Positions 17,189-26,999 of a DNA stretch of 64,000 bases are shown here, one piece after another (positions within the stretch are counted from its first letter, which is position 1; each line of letters starts with the position of its first letter). Position numbers and translations under genes: made by a program. The stretch comes from Salinisphaera sp. Q1T1-3 (GTDB taxonomy: Bacteria; Pseudomonadota; Gammaproteobacteria; Nevskiales; Salinisphaeraceae), in NCBI RefSeq assembly GCF_003602005.1, contig NZ_QZWD01000016.1:1-64000 (forward strand), given 5' to 3'. A model generated the notes under the pieces. That model did not search any database. It saw only the letters and a program-made list of their open reading frames with translations, and was not told where the DNA came from.

Positions 17189-18865
17189 TCATCCGCTTGA
17201 AAAGTCCTGTCTGTCGAGCCAGTCGGTGCGAAGCTCGGGAATCGAGGCGATGAGCTGACGGGTATAGGCATGCTGCGGGGCATCGATGGTCGTGGGACAG
17301 GCCCCGTACTCCACGCATCGGCCTGCGCGCAGCACCATCAGGTCGTCACAAACACGTCGTACCGTGGAAATGTCGTGGCTGATAAATAAATAGGCGACGC
17401 CGAGCTCGCGCCGCAGGTCGTTGAGTAGATTCAGGATGGCTTCACTGACTACGGTATCGAGTGCCGAGGTGACTTCGTCGCAGATGATGAGGCTGGGCTC
17501 GGCCGCAAGGGCGCGAGCCAGGTTCACGCGTTGTTTCTGTCCACCGGACAATGCGCCCGGCCGAACCGAGAGCACGCGTGAGGGCAGGTGGACGAGATCC
17601 AGTAACTCCCGTACGCGGGCGTGCCGCTCGTCTCGGGTGTAGTCGAAATAGCGTTGCAATGGCCGCTCCAGGATTCGGCGTACGCTATGCGCGGCGTTAA
17701 GCGCGTTATCGGCGCTCTGGAATACCATCTGGATGTCACGAAACTGTTGTTGGTCACGTCCGCTCAGCGCATAAGGCAGCTCGCGTCTTTTGAATGAAAC
17801 GCCGCCGTTGTGCGGCGGGACCAGTCCGGCAATCGCATGGGCCATCGTTGACTTGCCCGAGCCCGATTCGCCGATGACCCCAAGTGCTCGGCCGGTATTC
17901 AATTGAAGCGACAGGTTTTCGAGCACTGTGTGTGCCGGACGGCCGTCCTCGCCGAGCGGACCGTAGCCGACATGCAGATGGTCGATGCGAAGCAATTCCT
18001 CGCCGTGGGACGCACTATCCGTCGTATCCCGATCGGCCGGTTTGTCGGTCGTGGGCCGCGCTGCTTCCATCAGCCGGCGCGTATAGTCGTCGGCCGGCGC
18101 ATGGATGATCTGGTCGACTGTAGCCAGCTCGCAGACGCGTCCCTGATTGAGTACGAGCACATGATCGGCCACTTGCGCGACCACGGCGAGGTCGTGAGAG
18201 ACATACACCGCCGTTGCGCCGCGCTCGCGCACGACACGCTTGAAGGTTTGCAGCACTTCGATCTGGGTCGTGACATCCAGGGCCGTGGTGGGCTCGTCCA
18301 GAATGATCAGCGCGGGATCGCTGATGAGGGCCATCGCTGCCATGGCGCGCTGGAGCTGACCGCCCGATACTTCGTGCGGATAACGATCGCCGATATGTTC
18401 TGGATCGGGCAGCATGAGCTCGGCGAATAGGGCCCGAGCCTTGTCGCGTGCCTTGCTGCGGGACATCTGGCCGTGTATGACGACTCCTTCGATGACCTGC
18501 GCCATCAGCGTCTTTGCCGGATTGAACGCTGCAGTCGCACTTTGCGCGATATACGCGATCCGGTCGCCGCGCAGACCGCGAAGCGTGCGTTCGGATGCCT
18601 CCAGAACCGAGATTTCGCCGAGCATGATACGGCCGTCGGCAAGACGGCAGCCGCGTCTGGCATGGCCCATGAGCGCGAGAGCGATCGTGCTCTTGCCCGA
18701 GCCTGTCTCACCGATCAGTGCCAGCACCTCGCCAGCGGGCAGCGAGAACGTGATGTCATCTACGATCGGGGTTTCCGGCGCGCCGCGGTACGGCCGGGCC
18801 ACGACCCGAAGGCCGGAGACTGTCAGTGATTCGCCGAAACGGGAAGCGGATATGGACTCAGTCAT
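17189..18865 (-). CDS. Peptide/opine-type ABC transporter, fused double ATP-binding protein (DppD-DppF type)
   Basis: This 558-aa protein contains two complete ABC ATPase domains. The first has Walker A GETGSGKST near residue 44, signature VSGGQLQR and Walker B LIILDEPTTALD. The second has Walker A GESGSGKST near 330, signature LSGGQKQR and LIICDEVTSALD. Such fusions (YejF/GsiA type) energise oligopeptide, nickel or glutathione importers. The start at 18865 overlaps the upstream permease stop (ATGACTGA). It is the last gene of the operon binding protein - DppB - DppC - double ATPase. Walker B of domain 2 has Asp-Glu intact, so both sites look active. Confidence 0.9.
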   Translation of the reverse strand: MTESISASRFGESLTVSGLRVVARPYRGAPETPIVDDITFSLPAGEVLALIGETGSGKSTIALALMGHARRGCRLADGRIMLGEISVLEASERTLRGLRGDRIAYIAQSATAAFNPAKTLMAQVIEGVVIHGQMSRSKARDKARALFAELMLPDPEHIGDRYPHEVSGGQLQRAMAAMALISDPALIILDEPTTALDVTTQIEVLQTFKRVVRERGATAVYVSHDLAVVAQVADHVLVLNQGRVCELATVDQIIHAPADDYTRRLMEAARPTTDKPADRDTTDSASHGEELLRIDHLHVGYGPLGEDGRPAHTVLENLSLQLNTGRALGVIGESGSGKSTMAHAIAGLVPPHNGGVSFKRRELPYALSGRDQQQFRDIQMVFQSADNALNAAHSVRRILERPLQRYFDYTRDERHARVRELLDLVHLPSRVLSVRPGALSGGQKQRVNLARALAAEPSLIICDEVTSALDTVVSEAILNLLNDLRRELGVAYLFISHDISTVRRVCDDLMVLRAGRCVEYGACPTTIDAPQHAYTRQLIASIPELRTDWLDRQDFSSG

Positions 18866-19727
18866 CGTGTTTGCTCGATAGGGCGTCGATGAGCAGATTG
18901 GCACCTACGGTCAGCGTGCCGATGCCGATTGCTGGGGCGAGCACGGCGAGCGATCCCTGATTCAGGCCACTGATGTTCTCGCGTACCATCGAGCCCAGGT
19001 CGGCAATCGGCGGTTGGATACCCAGACCCAGAAAACTCAGCGCGCTGAGCAACAGCACGATGAAGACAAAGCGCATGCCCATGTCGGTGAGCACCGGGCC
19101 AAAGATATTCGGCAAGAGTTCCACCAATGCGATATGCACGCGGCTTTCGCCGCGACAGCGGGCGATCGCCACGTATTCCATGGCGGCCTGGTTCATTGCC
19201 AGGCTGCGTGCAATCCGATAGGCGCCCGGCGCATAGGTCGCGACGGCCGCCACGATCAGCAGCGGAATGGACGAACCGAACACGGCCACGATCAGCAAAG
19301 CCATCATCTTGCTCGGAATTGAGATCAACGCGTCCATAATCTGGCTGATACCGATATCGACAAAGCGTGGGACGAGGGCTGCCGTGAGTCCGAACGTCGC
19401 GCCGATGGCCGATGACAACACGGCGGCAGCCAAGGCCATGGCCACGGTATAGCGTGTCGCGATCAGCATACGGCTGAGCACGTCACGGCCCAGGTGGTCG
19501 GTGCCCAGTGGAAATGCCAGGCTTGGACTAGCGAACACCTGGTTGGAAACCATGGCGCCCATGCCGTGCGGGGCGAGCCAAGCGCCGAATACGGCAATGA
19601 ACAACCAGAAACCGAACAGCGACAAGCCGACCCAGAGCTTGGCCGGCGTATGCGCCAGGCGAGAGCGCCATGGCGGGAACGCCGGGGCATCGGATGCCCG
19701 GCTGGAAGACGCATTGTTTGTGCTCAT
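18858..19727 (-). CDS. Peptide-type ABC transporter permease (DppC/OppC type)
   Basis: This 289-aa inner-membrane permease has an N-terminal cytosolic stretch, TM1 near residues 32-52, the family motif PLGTDHLGRDVLSRML near 73, and an EAA-like loop, EYVAIARCRGESRVHIALVE, near 185. The start at 19727 overlaps the stop of the DppB-type gene by 4 bp (ATGA). It acts as a heterodimer with that permease. Confidence 0.9.
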   Translation of the reverse strand: MSTNNASSSRASDAPAFPPWRSRLAHTPAKLWVGLSLFGFWLFIAVFGAWLAPHGMGAMVSNQVFASPSLAFPLGTDHLGRDVLSRMLIATRYTVAMALAAAVLSSAIGATFGLTAALVPRFVDIGISQIMDALISIPSKMMALLIVAVFGSSIPLLIVAAVATYAPGAYRIARSLAMNQAAMEYVAIARCRGESRVHIALVELLPNIFGPVLTDMGMRFVFIVLLLSALSFLGLGIQPPIADLGSMVRENISGLNQGSLAVLAPAIGIGTLTVGANLLIDALSSKHDD

Positions 19728-20716
19728 CGGGTTCTCAGCTTGGGATTGGCGAGCAGCGCTGCCAGTTCGGCGAGCAGGATCAACAACAGATAGAACGCAC
19801 AGAACAGCATGGCGCAGGCCTGTACCAGGGGCAGATCCTGGTTGGAAACAGCGTCCACCATCAGGCTGGCGAGGCCGGGATAATTGAATATCGTCTCCAC
19901 GATCACGATGCCGCCCATCAGATACGACAGGCTCAGCGCGATGGCGTTGGCGATCGGGCCGATGGCGTTGGGCAGGGCATGGACCAGGACACAGCGCACC
20001 GGGCCTATCCCCTTGAGCCGTGCCATCTCGATATAAGCGCTGTCGAGTTCGTTGATCAGCGCGATACGCGTCATGCGCGCCATCTGGGCGACGAGAACCG
20101 TGCACAATGTGGCGACGGGCATGGCATAAACGCGCAGAAAATCCCCAACCCCGTGGATGCTGGAGATATACGACAGGGCTGGCAGCCAACCGAGATGTAC
20201 GGCAAACAGCAGGATCAGAAGAATCGCGACCAGAAAATCGGGTATCGCTACCATGGCCAGCGTGACCACGTTGAGTGCGCTATCGGCCAGGCGACCACGA
20301 TACATGGCCGAGATCATGCCGATGCCCAGCGCCAGTGGGACCGAGACGAGCGTCGTGATGCCGGCCAACAGCAACGAGGCCGGCAAGCGCTGGGCGATCA
20401 GCGTGGATACCGGCATGTCGTTGCTGGCCGAGACGCCCAGATGGCCGGTCATCAGTCCGCCCAACCAGTGCAGATAGCGCAGCGGCGCGGGCTGGTCGAG
20501 CCCGAGTTTGGCGCGTAGCGCGGCCACCTGGTCGGGCGTGGCGAACTGGCCCAGGACCAGCTTGGCCGTATCGCCCGGCAACAATGATGTAATGGCGAAG
20601 ATGACCAGCGAGACCAGAATCAGCGTGATCAGTGCCGACCCCAGTTGGCGGCCGATCAGTCGCAGTACCGGGCTATGCACGGTTGCAGCCTGGGCCGGGG
20701 TGGTGTGTGCAGGCAC
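19724..20716 (-). CDS. Peptide-type ABC transporter permease (DppB/OppB type)
   Basis: This 330-aa permease has the long periplasmic loop and motifs typical of DppB: LLPGDTAKLVLG, LGLDQPAPLRYLHWLGGLM and GHLGVS near the N-terminus. An EAA loop, YIEMARLKGIGPVRCVLVHA, lies near residue 225. GGIVIVETIFNYPGL is the conserved last-third helix. It follows the binding protein gene by 3 bp. Confidence 0.9.
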   Translation of the reverse strand: MPAHTTPAQAATVHSPVLRLIGRQLGSALITLILVSLVIFAITSLLPGDTAKLVLGQFATPDQVAALRAKLGLDQPAPLRYLHWLGGLMTGHLGVSASNDMPVSTLIAQRLPASLLLAGITTLVSVPLALGIGMISAMYRGRLADSALNVVTLAMVAIPDFLVAILLILLFAVHLGWLPALSYISSIHGVGDFLRVYAMPVATLCTVLVAQMARMTRIALINELDSAYIEMARLKGIGPVRCVLVHALPNAIGPIANAIALSLSYLMGGIVIVETIFNYPGLASLMVDAVSNQDLPLVQACAMLFCAFYLLLILLAELAALLANPKLRTR

Positions 20717-20719
20717 ACT

Positions 20720-22348
20720 TCATCCCTTCCACCACACATATTCGGCAAAGCGGTGGGCAAGCATGCCGCCGAGCGGGATTTTGTGATCCATGCCGCCTAG
20801 CTTGTGGCTGTAACCGGTCAGATCGGTGATGAACAATGGGATGCCGATGCCGCTGGAATTGTGAATCATCTGTTGCATATCGGCATACATTTGTTTGCGC
20901 TTGGCCTTGTCCGGCTCCTGGCGTGCGGCCACCACCAACTGGTCGAACTTGGGGTCATGCCAGTGCGATTCGTTCCACGGCGCCCCTGAGGTGAAGAATT
21001 GGCTGAACAGAATATTGGCGGTCGGGCGCGGGTTGATGTTGCCGAAGGTCACCGGTTTCTTGGCCCAGTCATTGGACCAGTAGCCTTCGGCCGGAGCCCG
21101 CTTGACCTGAACTTTCAGATCGGCCTGGGCCGCCGACTGCTGGAGCAGGGTGGCCATTTCGACTGACCCGTTGGCGGCCTCCGACGCTATGATCTGAAGC
21201 TTGGCACCGGCCACGCCGGCTTTCTTGAAAAGCGATCGGGCGCGATCGGGGTCGAACGGTCTCTGGGGCAGGCCGGCGAAGTAATAGGGGTTGGTCGGTG
21301 GCAGCGGCTGGTCGTTGGCGATTTCGGCGTAACCGCTATAGATGATGTTTTTCATCCGCTTGCGGTCGAGCAGATATTTCATCCCCTCGACAAACGCGGG
21401 CCGGGCGCCCGGCTGAAGATCCAGGCGCATGATCAGGTCGGTATAGTTGCCCGAGTTCACGGCTGAAAGACGGGTATTCGGCGCGCTCTGAAGACGTTTC
21501 GCGGCGTGTGGGTCGACGTCGTTGATCATCTGGACGCCGCCGGACAGCAACGCATTGATGCGCGACGACTTGTCGCCGATACCGACCATTTCTATGGCAT
21601 CCAGGTATGGCTTGCCGGATTTCCAGTAATCGGGATTGCGTTGGGCGACCGAACGCACGCCCGGCTGGAAATCCTTGCATTTGAACGGACCGGTTCCGAT
21701 GCCCTTGGAAAAATCGGTCGTGCCGGCCGGCACGATCAACATGTGTGAGATGGCCGTGATCGACGGGAAATCGACGTTCGGCGAGACCAATGTGACCGTG
21801 ACTTCGTGATCGCCCGAGGCCTTGACGTCGGCGATCTGATCGGCGAGCGGCTTGATCTTGGATTCCGTCTCCGGATTTTTCTGACGCATTATCGAGAACA
21901 CCACGTCCTCGGGCGCGAAAGCCTTGCCGTTGTGAAAAGTCACGCCGCGGCGCAACTTGAATACCCAGTGCTTGCCTCCGTCCGGGCTGTGAAACGATTC
22001 GGCCAATGCCGGCTGGGGGGCCAGATGCTCGTCGTACGCGGTCAAGCCGTTGTAGAACATGAAATCGCGACAGTAATCGATCGCGGTGGCGCCCCTGGCC
22101 GGGTCCAGCGTGTCCTGGGTGGAGCTCGAGGACACGGCCACACGGATATGGCCGCCGTGCTTCGGGGTGTTTTCGGCGGCGCGTGCCTTGGGGCCGAGCA
22201 ACAGACTCGAGCCACCGGCCGCAAAGAAGCCGGCCGCGGCCAGCGCCTTGAGTGTTTCGCGACGGCTGGTACCGCGGGTCAACAAATCGTCGAGCCGATC
22301 GTCGCTGGCGTTGCTCGTGGCATGGGAATGGAAGTCGTCATCCGTCAT
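20720..22348 (-). CDS. Peptide-type ABC transporter substrate-binding protein with Tat signal (SBP_bac_5)
   Basis: This 542-aa periplasmic protein belongs to the DppA/OppA (SBP family 5) fold. The N-terminus has a twin-arginine signal, SRRETLKALAAAGFF, at about residues 28-42, so it is exported folded. Family motifs include LDPARGATAIDYC, LAESFHSPDGGKHWVFKLR and VTFHNGKAFAPEDVVFS. GAGG at a suitable distance supports the start at 22348. The ligand may be a peptide, opine or amine derivative, and the linked oxidase, amidase and aldehyde dehydrogenase suggest an N-substituted amino compound. That is inference. Confidence 0.88.
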   Translation of the reverse strand: MTDDDFHSHATSNASDDRLDDLLTRGTSRRETLKALAAAGFFAAGGSSLLLGPKARAAENTPKHGGHIRVAVSSSSTQDTLDPARGATAIDYCRDFMFYNGLTAYDEHLAPQPALAESFHSPDGGKHWVFKLRRGVTFHNGKAFAPEDVVFSIMRQKNPETESKIKPLADQIADVKASGDHEVTVTLVSPNVDFPSITAISHMLIVPAGTTDFSKGIGTGPFKCKDFQPGVRSVAQRNPDYWKSGKPYLDAIEMVGIGDKSSRINALLSGGVQMINDVDPHAAKRLQSAPNTRLSAVNSGNYTDLIMRLDLQPGARPAFVEGMKYLLDRKRMKNIIYSGYAEIANDQPLPPTNPYYFAGLPQRPFDPDRARSLFKKAGVAGAKLQIIASEAANGSVEMATLLQQSAAQADLKVQVKRAPAEGYWSNDWAKKPVTFGNINPRPTANILFSQFFTSGAPWNESHWHDPKFDQLVVAARQEPDKAKRKQMYADMQQMIHNSSGIGIPLFITDLTGYSHKLGGMDHKIPLGGMLAHRFAEYVWWKG

Positions 22349-22536
22349 GTACTTGCCCTCGGTTGAATGCCATAACATCGTCCGGTGTCCTGCGGACTCG
22401 GGACGGTCCGGCTGCAAAAAATCCCGGCTTGGCGCTTTTATGCTTTTCTAGCCTTTTCGTCCGATCGTCGTGCCATGCGTCTGTTGCAAAACCGATTCCA
22501 GAGGCTGTATGCAGTCCCTTGTTCGAAAAACGTGCG

Positions 22537-23811
22537 CTATCGAAATCGATCTTTGAGCTGATACCAGGCGCCCACGGCAGGCAAAAACCACGGGGTGCCG
22601 AAATGCCCCGGGATTGCGGGCCAGTTCAGCCCCGCCCATGGATTGCGATCTGCCTCGCCGGTCACGCGTTCGGCGATGACGCCGCCCATATAGACCGACA
22701 TCTGTACGCCGTGGCCGCTATACCCCATGGCGTAGTGCAAGCCGCGATCACTGCCGGCACGCGGCAAGCGGTCGCGGCTCATATCGACCAGTCCGCCCCA
22801 GCAATAATCGATGGCGGTCTCGGCCAGCGACGGGAAAAGATGACAAAGATTGTGCCGCAGCACCGCGCCGGCCTTGCGGTCGGCCCGGGCGTCACTCATG
22901 GAAAAGCGGGCCCGACCACCGAACAACAGCCGCCGATCCGACGTGACGCGGAAATAGTGCCCGATCACCCGACTGGTGACGTAATTACGGCGGGCCGGCA
23001 GGAGCGTGTCGAGTGTGGATGCCGGTAGAGGGGCGGTGACCAGAATGAAACTGCCCACGGGGACAATTCGGCGTCGGAACCAACCCAATGGGCCGACGCG
23101 CGACGTGCCCGTCGCCAGTACGACCTGTTCGGCCACGGCGCGGCCGGTCGGGGTACGCAGCTCGAATCCGAGGGTATGCCGATCCAGCGCGAGCAGTGGC
23201 GTATTCTCGTGAATCGTGGCCCCGTGTCGAGCGGCTGCCTCGGCAATTCCGACCCCGAAACGCCCGACGTGCAGCTGGGCGGCGTCAGGCATCAGCAGGG
23301 CGCCATGGAATGCCGCCGAGCCGATCTCGTCGCGAACCCGGGCGGCATCGAATAATTCGGTCTTGGCATCGAATCCATCGTTCATCAGCCGATGCGCCGC
23401 CGCCAGGTTCTCGTAATGCCGAGGCTTGGCGGCCAGCTTGAGTTTGCCGCAGCGGCGGAAATCACAGTCGATATTCTCGTCGATAACCAGGCGTTCGACG
23501 TCGGCCACGGCAGCGGAATAAGCCTGGTGAAACCGCATGGCCGTGTCGCGACCGTGCGTCTGGATGATCTTGGCGTAGTCGTGGGCCAAGCCCGTATTAC
23601 ACTGGCCGCCATTGCGCCCAGAGGCTTCGCCAATCACCGGGCCGGCATCGAGCACCAGGACCGAAACCCCTTGGCGTGCCAGTCGAAGCGCCGTCGACAA
23701 ACCCGTGAATCCGGCGCCGATCACGGCCACGTCGAAGCGGCCCTCGACCGGCTGGTCGGCGCCGCTTTGAAACGCCGGGGCGGTGTCTAGCCAGTAGGGT
23801 GTCGATCGCAT
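22537..23811 (-). CDS. FAD-dependent oxidoreductase (DAO family, PuuB-like)
   Basis: This 424-aa flavoenzyme has the dinucleotide-binding motif VIGAGFTGLSTALRLARQG near residue 30 and the PuuB-like GEASGRNGGQCNTGL block near 62. It also has a GRAVAEQVVLATG segment and a C-terminal GGLVDMSRDRLPR...HYAMGYSGHGVQMSVYMGG block that closes the FAD site. Relatives oxidise secondary amines such as gamma-glutamylputrescine, releasing an aldehyde and H2O2. I chose ATG 23811. It follows the HAD gene by 22 bp on the same strand and lies next to the ABC binding protein. Confidence 0.85.
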   Translation of the reverse strand: MRSTPYWLDTAPAFQSGADQPVEGRFDVAVIGAGFTGLSTALRLARQGVSVLVLDAGPVIGEASGRNGGQCNTGLAHDYAKIIQTHGRDTAMRFHQAYSAAVADVERLVIDENIDCDFRRCGKLKLAAKPRHYENLAAAHRLMNDGFDAKTELFDAARVRDEIGSAAFHGALLMPDAAQLHVGRFGVGIAEAAARHGATIHENTPLLALDRHTLGFELRTPTGRAVAEQVVLATGTSRVGPLGWFRRRIVPVGSFILVTAPLPASTLDTLLPARRNYVTSRVIGHYFRVTSDRRLLFGGRARFSMSDARADRKAGAVLRHNLCHLFPSLAETAIDYCWGGLVDMSRDRLPRAGSDRGLHYAMGYSGHGVQMSVYMGGVIAERVTGEADRNPWAGLNWPAIPGHFGTPWFLPAVGAWYQLKDRFR

Positions 23812-23833
23812 CGTATCGGCTCGCCAGTCGATC

Positions 23834-24508
23834 CTACAGACCCACCAGGGTCGCGAGTCCGTGCGTATCGGCGACTTCCGTGGCGCCGTAACCGGGGGTA
23901 TATGGCTCATGCCCGCGATTGATGAACGCCTTGTCTCGAATGCCCATGAACGCCGCACTGAACAGGTCGTAGCGAAAGCTCGACGACACGTGCAGCAATT
24001 CTTCGGGTGCACAGCCCAGGGTGTCGATCATGGCTTCGAAGGCGGCCAGGCGGGGTTTGTAAACCTTGAAACGCTCGGCGGTGAACACGTGCGCGAACGG
24101 CACCCCGAGTTTCTCGACGTTCGCCATGATCTGATCTTCCGAAGCATTGGAATAGATCACCAGCGGAATCTTGTCGGCGATTCGTGCCAGGCCTTCGGTC
24201 ACATCCGGATGTGGCCCCCAGGTCGGCACGGCGTCGTAGAACGCCATGCCCTCGGCATCGTCGTAGGCCAGACCCCAGCGGTGACAGGTGCGTTCCAGTG
24301 CGTTTCGAACCACCTGGTCATAAGGCTGGTAGGCACCGAGCACTTCGTCGAAACGATAGGCGGCGAAATCCGTGCAGAAGCGCGCCATCCGCTCGGCATC
24401 GGGAATGCGATCAGCGAACCGCTCCTTGGCCAGATCGGTCATCTGGAAGTGAGTCAGCGTCCCGTAGCAATCGAAGGTGATGTAACGGGGCCGCATGATG
24501 TCGCTCAT
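23834..24508 (-). CDS. HAD-superfamily hydrolase, type II 2-haloacid dehalogenase-like
   Basis: This 224-aa protein has HAD motif I FDCYGTL at residue 12 (nucleophile Asp), motif II in VIYSNAS near 118, and a motif III Lys in VYKPRLAAFEAM near 150. The C-terminal HVSSSFRYDLFSAAFMGI supplies motif IV-like residues. The pattern is of L-2-haloacid dehalogenase-type enzymes. In gene clusters with an ABC transporter and amine oxidase the true substrate is probably not a haloacid. It starts the minus-strand unit HAD - PuuB-like. Confidence 0.82.
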   Translation of the reverse strand: MSDIMRPRYITFDCYGTLTHFQMTDLAKERFADRIPDAERMARFCTDFAAYRFDEVLGAYQPYDQVVRNALERTCHRWGLAYDDAEGMAFYDAVPTWGPHPDVTEGLARIADKIPLVIYSNASEDQIMANVEKLGVPFAHVFTAERFKVYKPRLAAFEAMIDTLGCAPEELLHVSSSFRYDLFSAAFMGIRDKAFINRGHEPYTPGYGATEVADTHGLATLVGL

Positions 24509-24781
24509 AGATCTGATCCTTTATTGCCGGTCGGGGTCGATGACGGCGTGCCGAAGCTGCCGATGCGCCTCGTCAAGCGCTGTCATCAATCTTAGGCAGG
24601 AGATCGCGGCATGTGGCGCTCATATCTTTCGGTCGCGCCGCATTTTCTGCTGCGGGAAAGGCTTTCGCGGCCGGATCTGTCGAATTGCCGCTTTTCCAGA
24701 GGTCAGCGTGGTCATGGCCGCGAGGCGATGCGAATATCGAGCCGATTCGCAACGTCTCGGACCATGGGCAAGGAGGAATGA

Positions 24782-25669
24782 ATGCGCGCTTCTGATCAGG
24801 GCCTGCATCGGGATGATCTCGATACCGGTTATACATGGCGTGATCTGGAAACCGCCGATCTGGACGGTGCCTGTCGGCTATCCGAGGCCCTCGGTTGGCC
24901 GCACCGGCGTGAAGACTGGGCCAGTCTTTTGACGGTCGGTCGCGGCATGGCCCTGGTCCACGAGGGCCGTTTGATCGGCACGGGCCTGTGTATTCCTCAG
25001 GGCGTGCTGGCGACCATTGCCCTGATCGTGATCGACGAGGCGTATCGCGGTCTTGGCCTCGGCAAGCAGATGATGACCCGCGTCATGGCCTTGGCCGGGG
25101 ATCTGCCGATGCTGCTTGTAGCCACCACAGCCGGCGCCCCGATGTACGAAAAATTCGGTTTCATCAATCGTCATCCGGTGGCCCAGTATCAGGGCGTGGC
25201 GACAGCTATCGACGCGCTCGGTGATCCTCGCGTCGAGGACATGCAAGGCGCCGATCGCGAGGCGATCGAACATCTGGCCGAGGCCGGCAGCGGTCGCGGC
25301 GCGGTGCTCCACGCGACGCTGGCGGCAGCCGGGGCTGTCAAGGTTTATCGCGACGACCAGGGCGATGTCGTCGGTTTCGCTGTACGACGCGCGTTCGGGA
25401 AAGGCGAGGTGATCGGGCCGGTGGTCGCGCATGAACAAGCCGAGGCCGAGGCGCTGGTCGATGCGCTGCTTGCCCAGGCGACGGGTCGCTTCGTGCGCAT
25501 GGATATCCTGAACGACGGGCTGGCGGCCGAGTGGCTGGCCGAACGCGGGCTACAGGGCGTCGCGCGGATCATTCAGATGAGTCGCGGCGAACTGCCGATA
25601 CCGGCGTCCGACTCCGGTGCCACACATATGTTGCGTCAGTTCACGCTGACCACCCAGGCGCTCGGTTAG
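24782..25669 (+). CDS. GNAT-family N-acetyltransferase, two-domain
   Basis: This 295-aa protein has an N-terminal GNAT domain with the acetyl-CoA motif VIDEAYRGLGLGKQMMTRVM near residue 80 and MYEKFGF near 121. A second domain (about 165-290) follows, like the YitH/acetyltransf_18 C-terminal half. AGGAGG lies 5 bp before the ATG at 24782. It is transcribed divergently from the HAD gene and just before the AbgA-like hydrolase (5-bp gap), so it probably modifies a substrate or product of that pathway. The acceptor is unknown. Confidence 0.8.
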   Translation: MRASDQGLHRDDLDTGYTWRDLETADLDGACRLSEALGWPHRREDWASLLTVGRGMALVHEGRLIGTGLCIPQGVLATIALIVIDEAYRGLGLGKQMMTRVMALAGDLPMLLVATTAGAPMYEKFGFINRHPVAQYQGVATAIDALGDPRVEDMQGADREAIEHLAEAGSGRGAVLHATLAAAGAVKVYRDDQGDVVGFAVRRAFGKGEVIGPVVAHEQAEAEALVDALLAQATGRFVRMDILNDGLAAEWLAERGLQGVARIIQMSRGELPIPASDSGATHMLRQFTLTTQALG

Positions 25670-25674
25670 TAGCC

Positions 25675-26976
25675 ATGAGCGATACACTGGCGGACTGCAT
25701 TGAGGTCCTCGCCCCACAGCTGACGGCGTGGCGTCGGGATTTCCATCGATATCCCGAGCAGGGCTGGACCGAGTTCCGTACCGCCGCGATCATCGCCGAG
25801 CGGCTCGATGATCTGGGCTGGACGGTGACGGCGGGCGCCGAAGTCGTGGATGCGGCGGCGCGCATGGGGGTCCCGGATGAGGCCACGCTGTCGGCTGCGT
25901 TCGAACGCGCGCGGGCCGCCGGTGTCAGTGAAGCCTGGCTGGATCGATTCGCGGGCGGCTTGACCGGGGTGGTCGCCATGCTGGACAGCGGCCGGCCGGG
26001 GCCGACGCTGGGTATTCGGGTCGATCTCGATGCCTTGCCGATTCAGGAAGCCCGGGATGCGGTCCATCGACCGGCCGGCGAGGGTTTCGTGTCTTGCCAT
26101 GCGGGCTCGATGCACGCCTGCGGCCACGATGGCCACGCCGCGATCGGGCTCGGGCTGGCGGAGGTGCTCGCCGCCGATCGCGATCGGCTCGTCGGACGAG
26201 TGAAGCTGATCTTCCAGCCGGCGGAGGAAGGGGTGCGCGGAGCCGCCGCGCTGGCCGAGGCCGGCGTGGTCGATGACGTGGACCGGTTCGTCGCCGTGCA
26301 TCTGGGGCTCGGCTGCCCAAGCGGCACGGTAGTGTGTGGCTGCGACGGTTTTCTGGCCACCAGCAAACTCGACGTGCGATTCGACGGTCGTTCGGCGCAT
26401 GCCGGCGGGCAACCGGAAGCCGGGCGCAATGCCTTGCTCGCGGCAGCGTTCGCGGTCACGGGGTTGCATGCCATCGCGCCGCACAGTCTGGGGGCGTCGC
26501 GTCTCAATGTAGGGCGTTTGCAGGCCGGTACGGCGCGTAACGCGATCGCGGATCGCGCCGAGTTGCAGATTGAAACCCGCGGCACGACCACCGCAATCGA
26601 TGACTACGTGCGCGCGCGTGCCGTGCAGGTCATCCAGGGCGCGGCGGACGCCCAGCAGGTGACTGCGGAAATCACCTGTGTCGGCCGGGCCGTGGAATGC
26701 TTGGCCAGCCCGGATTGGGTCGCCCGAATCGTGGAAGTCGTCGCGGGCCTGCCCGGTATCGAACAGGTGATTGACCGCGACCGGCAGCCGCGCGGTTCCG
26801 AGGACGCCACCACACTCATGGCGCGCGTCCAGGCCCGAGGCGGATGGGCAACTTATATGATCGTCGGTTCCGATCTGGCGGCAGGTCATCATCAGCCGGA
26901 TTTCGATATCGACGAATCTCGCCTGCCGGTGGCCGTACGCATCCTGGCCGAAATCGCGCTGGCGGCGGATTCGTGA
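25675..26976 (+). CDS. M20 metallopeptidase, AbgA-like amidohydrolase
   Basis: This 433-aa protein closely follows the AbgA (p-aminobenzoyl-glutamate hydrolase subunit A) pattern, including WRRDFHRYPEQGWTEFRTA and ARMGVPDE. Di-metal site motifs are visible: MHACGHDGH near residue 143 and FQPAEEG near 182. The C-terminal ligand is in AAGHHQPDFD near 405. The dimerisation domain includes SAHAGGQPEAGRNALLAAA. It hydrolyses an amide bond, releasing glutamate or another amino acid; the true substrate here is unknown. Start 25675 follows the GNAT stop by 5 bp. No abgB partner is visible. Confidence 0.87.
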   Translation: MSDTLADCIEVLAPQLTAWRRDFHRYPEQGWTEFRTAAIIAERLDDLGWTVTAGAEVVDAAARMGVPDEATLSAAFERARAAGVSEAWLDRFAGGLTGVVAMLDSGRPGPTLGIRVDLDALPIQEARDAVHRPAGEGFVSCHAGSMHACGHDGHAAIGLGLAEVLAADRDRLVGRVKLIFQPAEEGVRGAAALAEAGVVDDVDRFVAVHLGLGCPSGTVVCGCDGFLATSKLDVRFDGRSAHAGGQPEAGRNALLAAAFAVTGLHAIAPHSLGASRLNVGRLQAGTARNAIADRAELQIETRGTTTAIDDYVRARAVQVIQGAADAQQVTAEITCVGRAVECLASPDWVARIVEVVAGLPGIEQVIDRDRQPRGSEDATTLMARVQARGGWATYMIVGSDLAAGHHQPDFDIDESRLPVAVRILAEIALAADS

Positions 26977-26999
26977 TGTTGGCGGGCGCGATTGCCGAT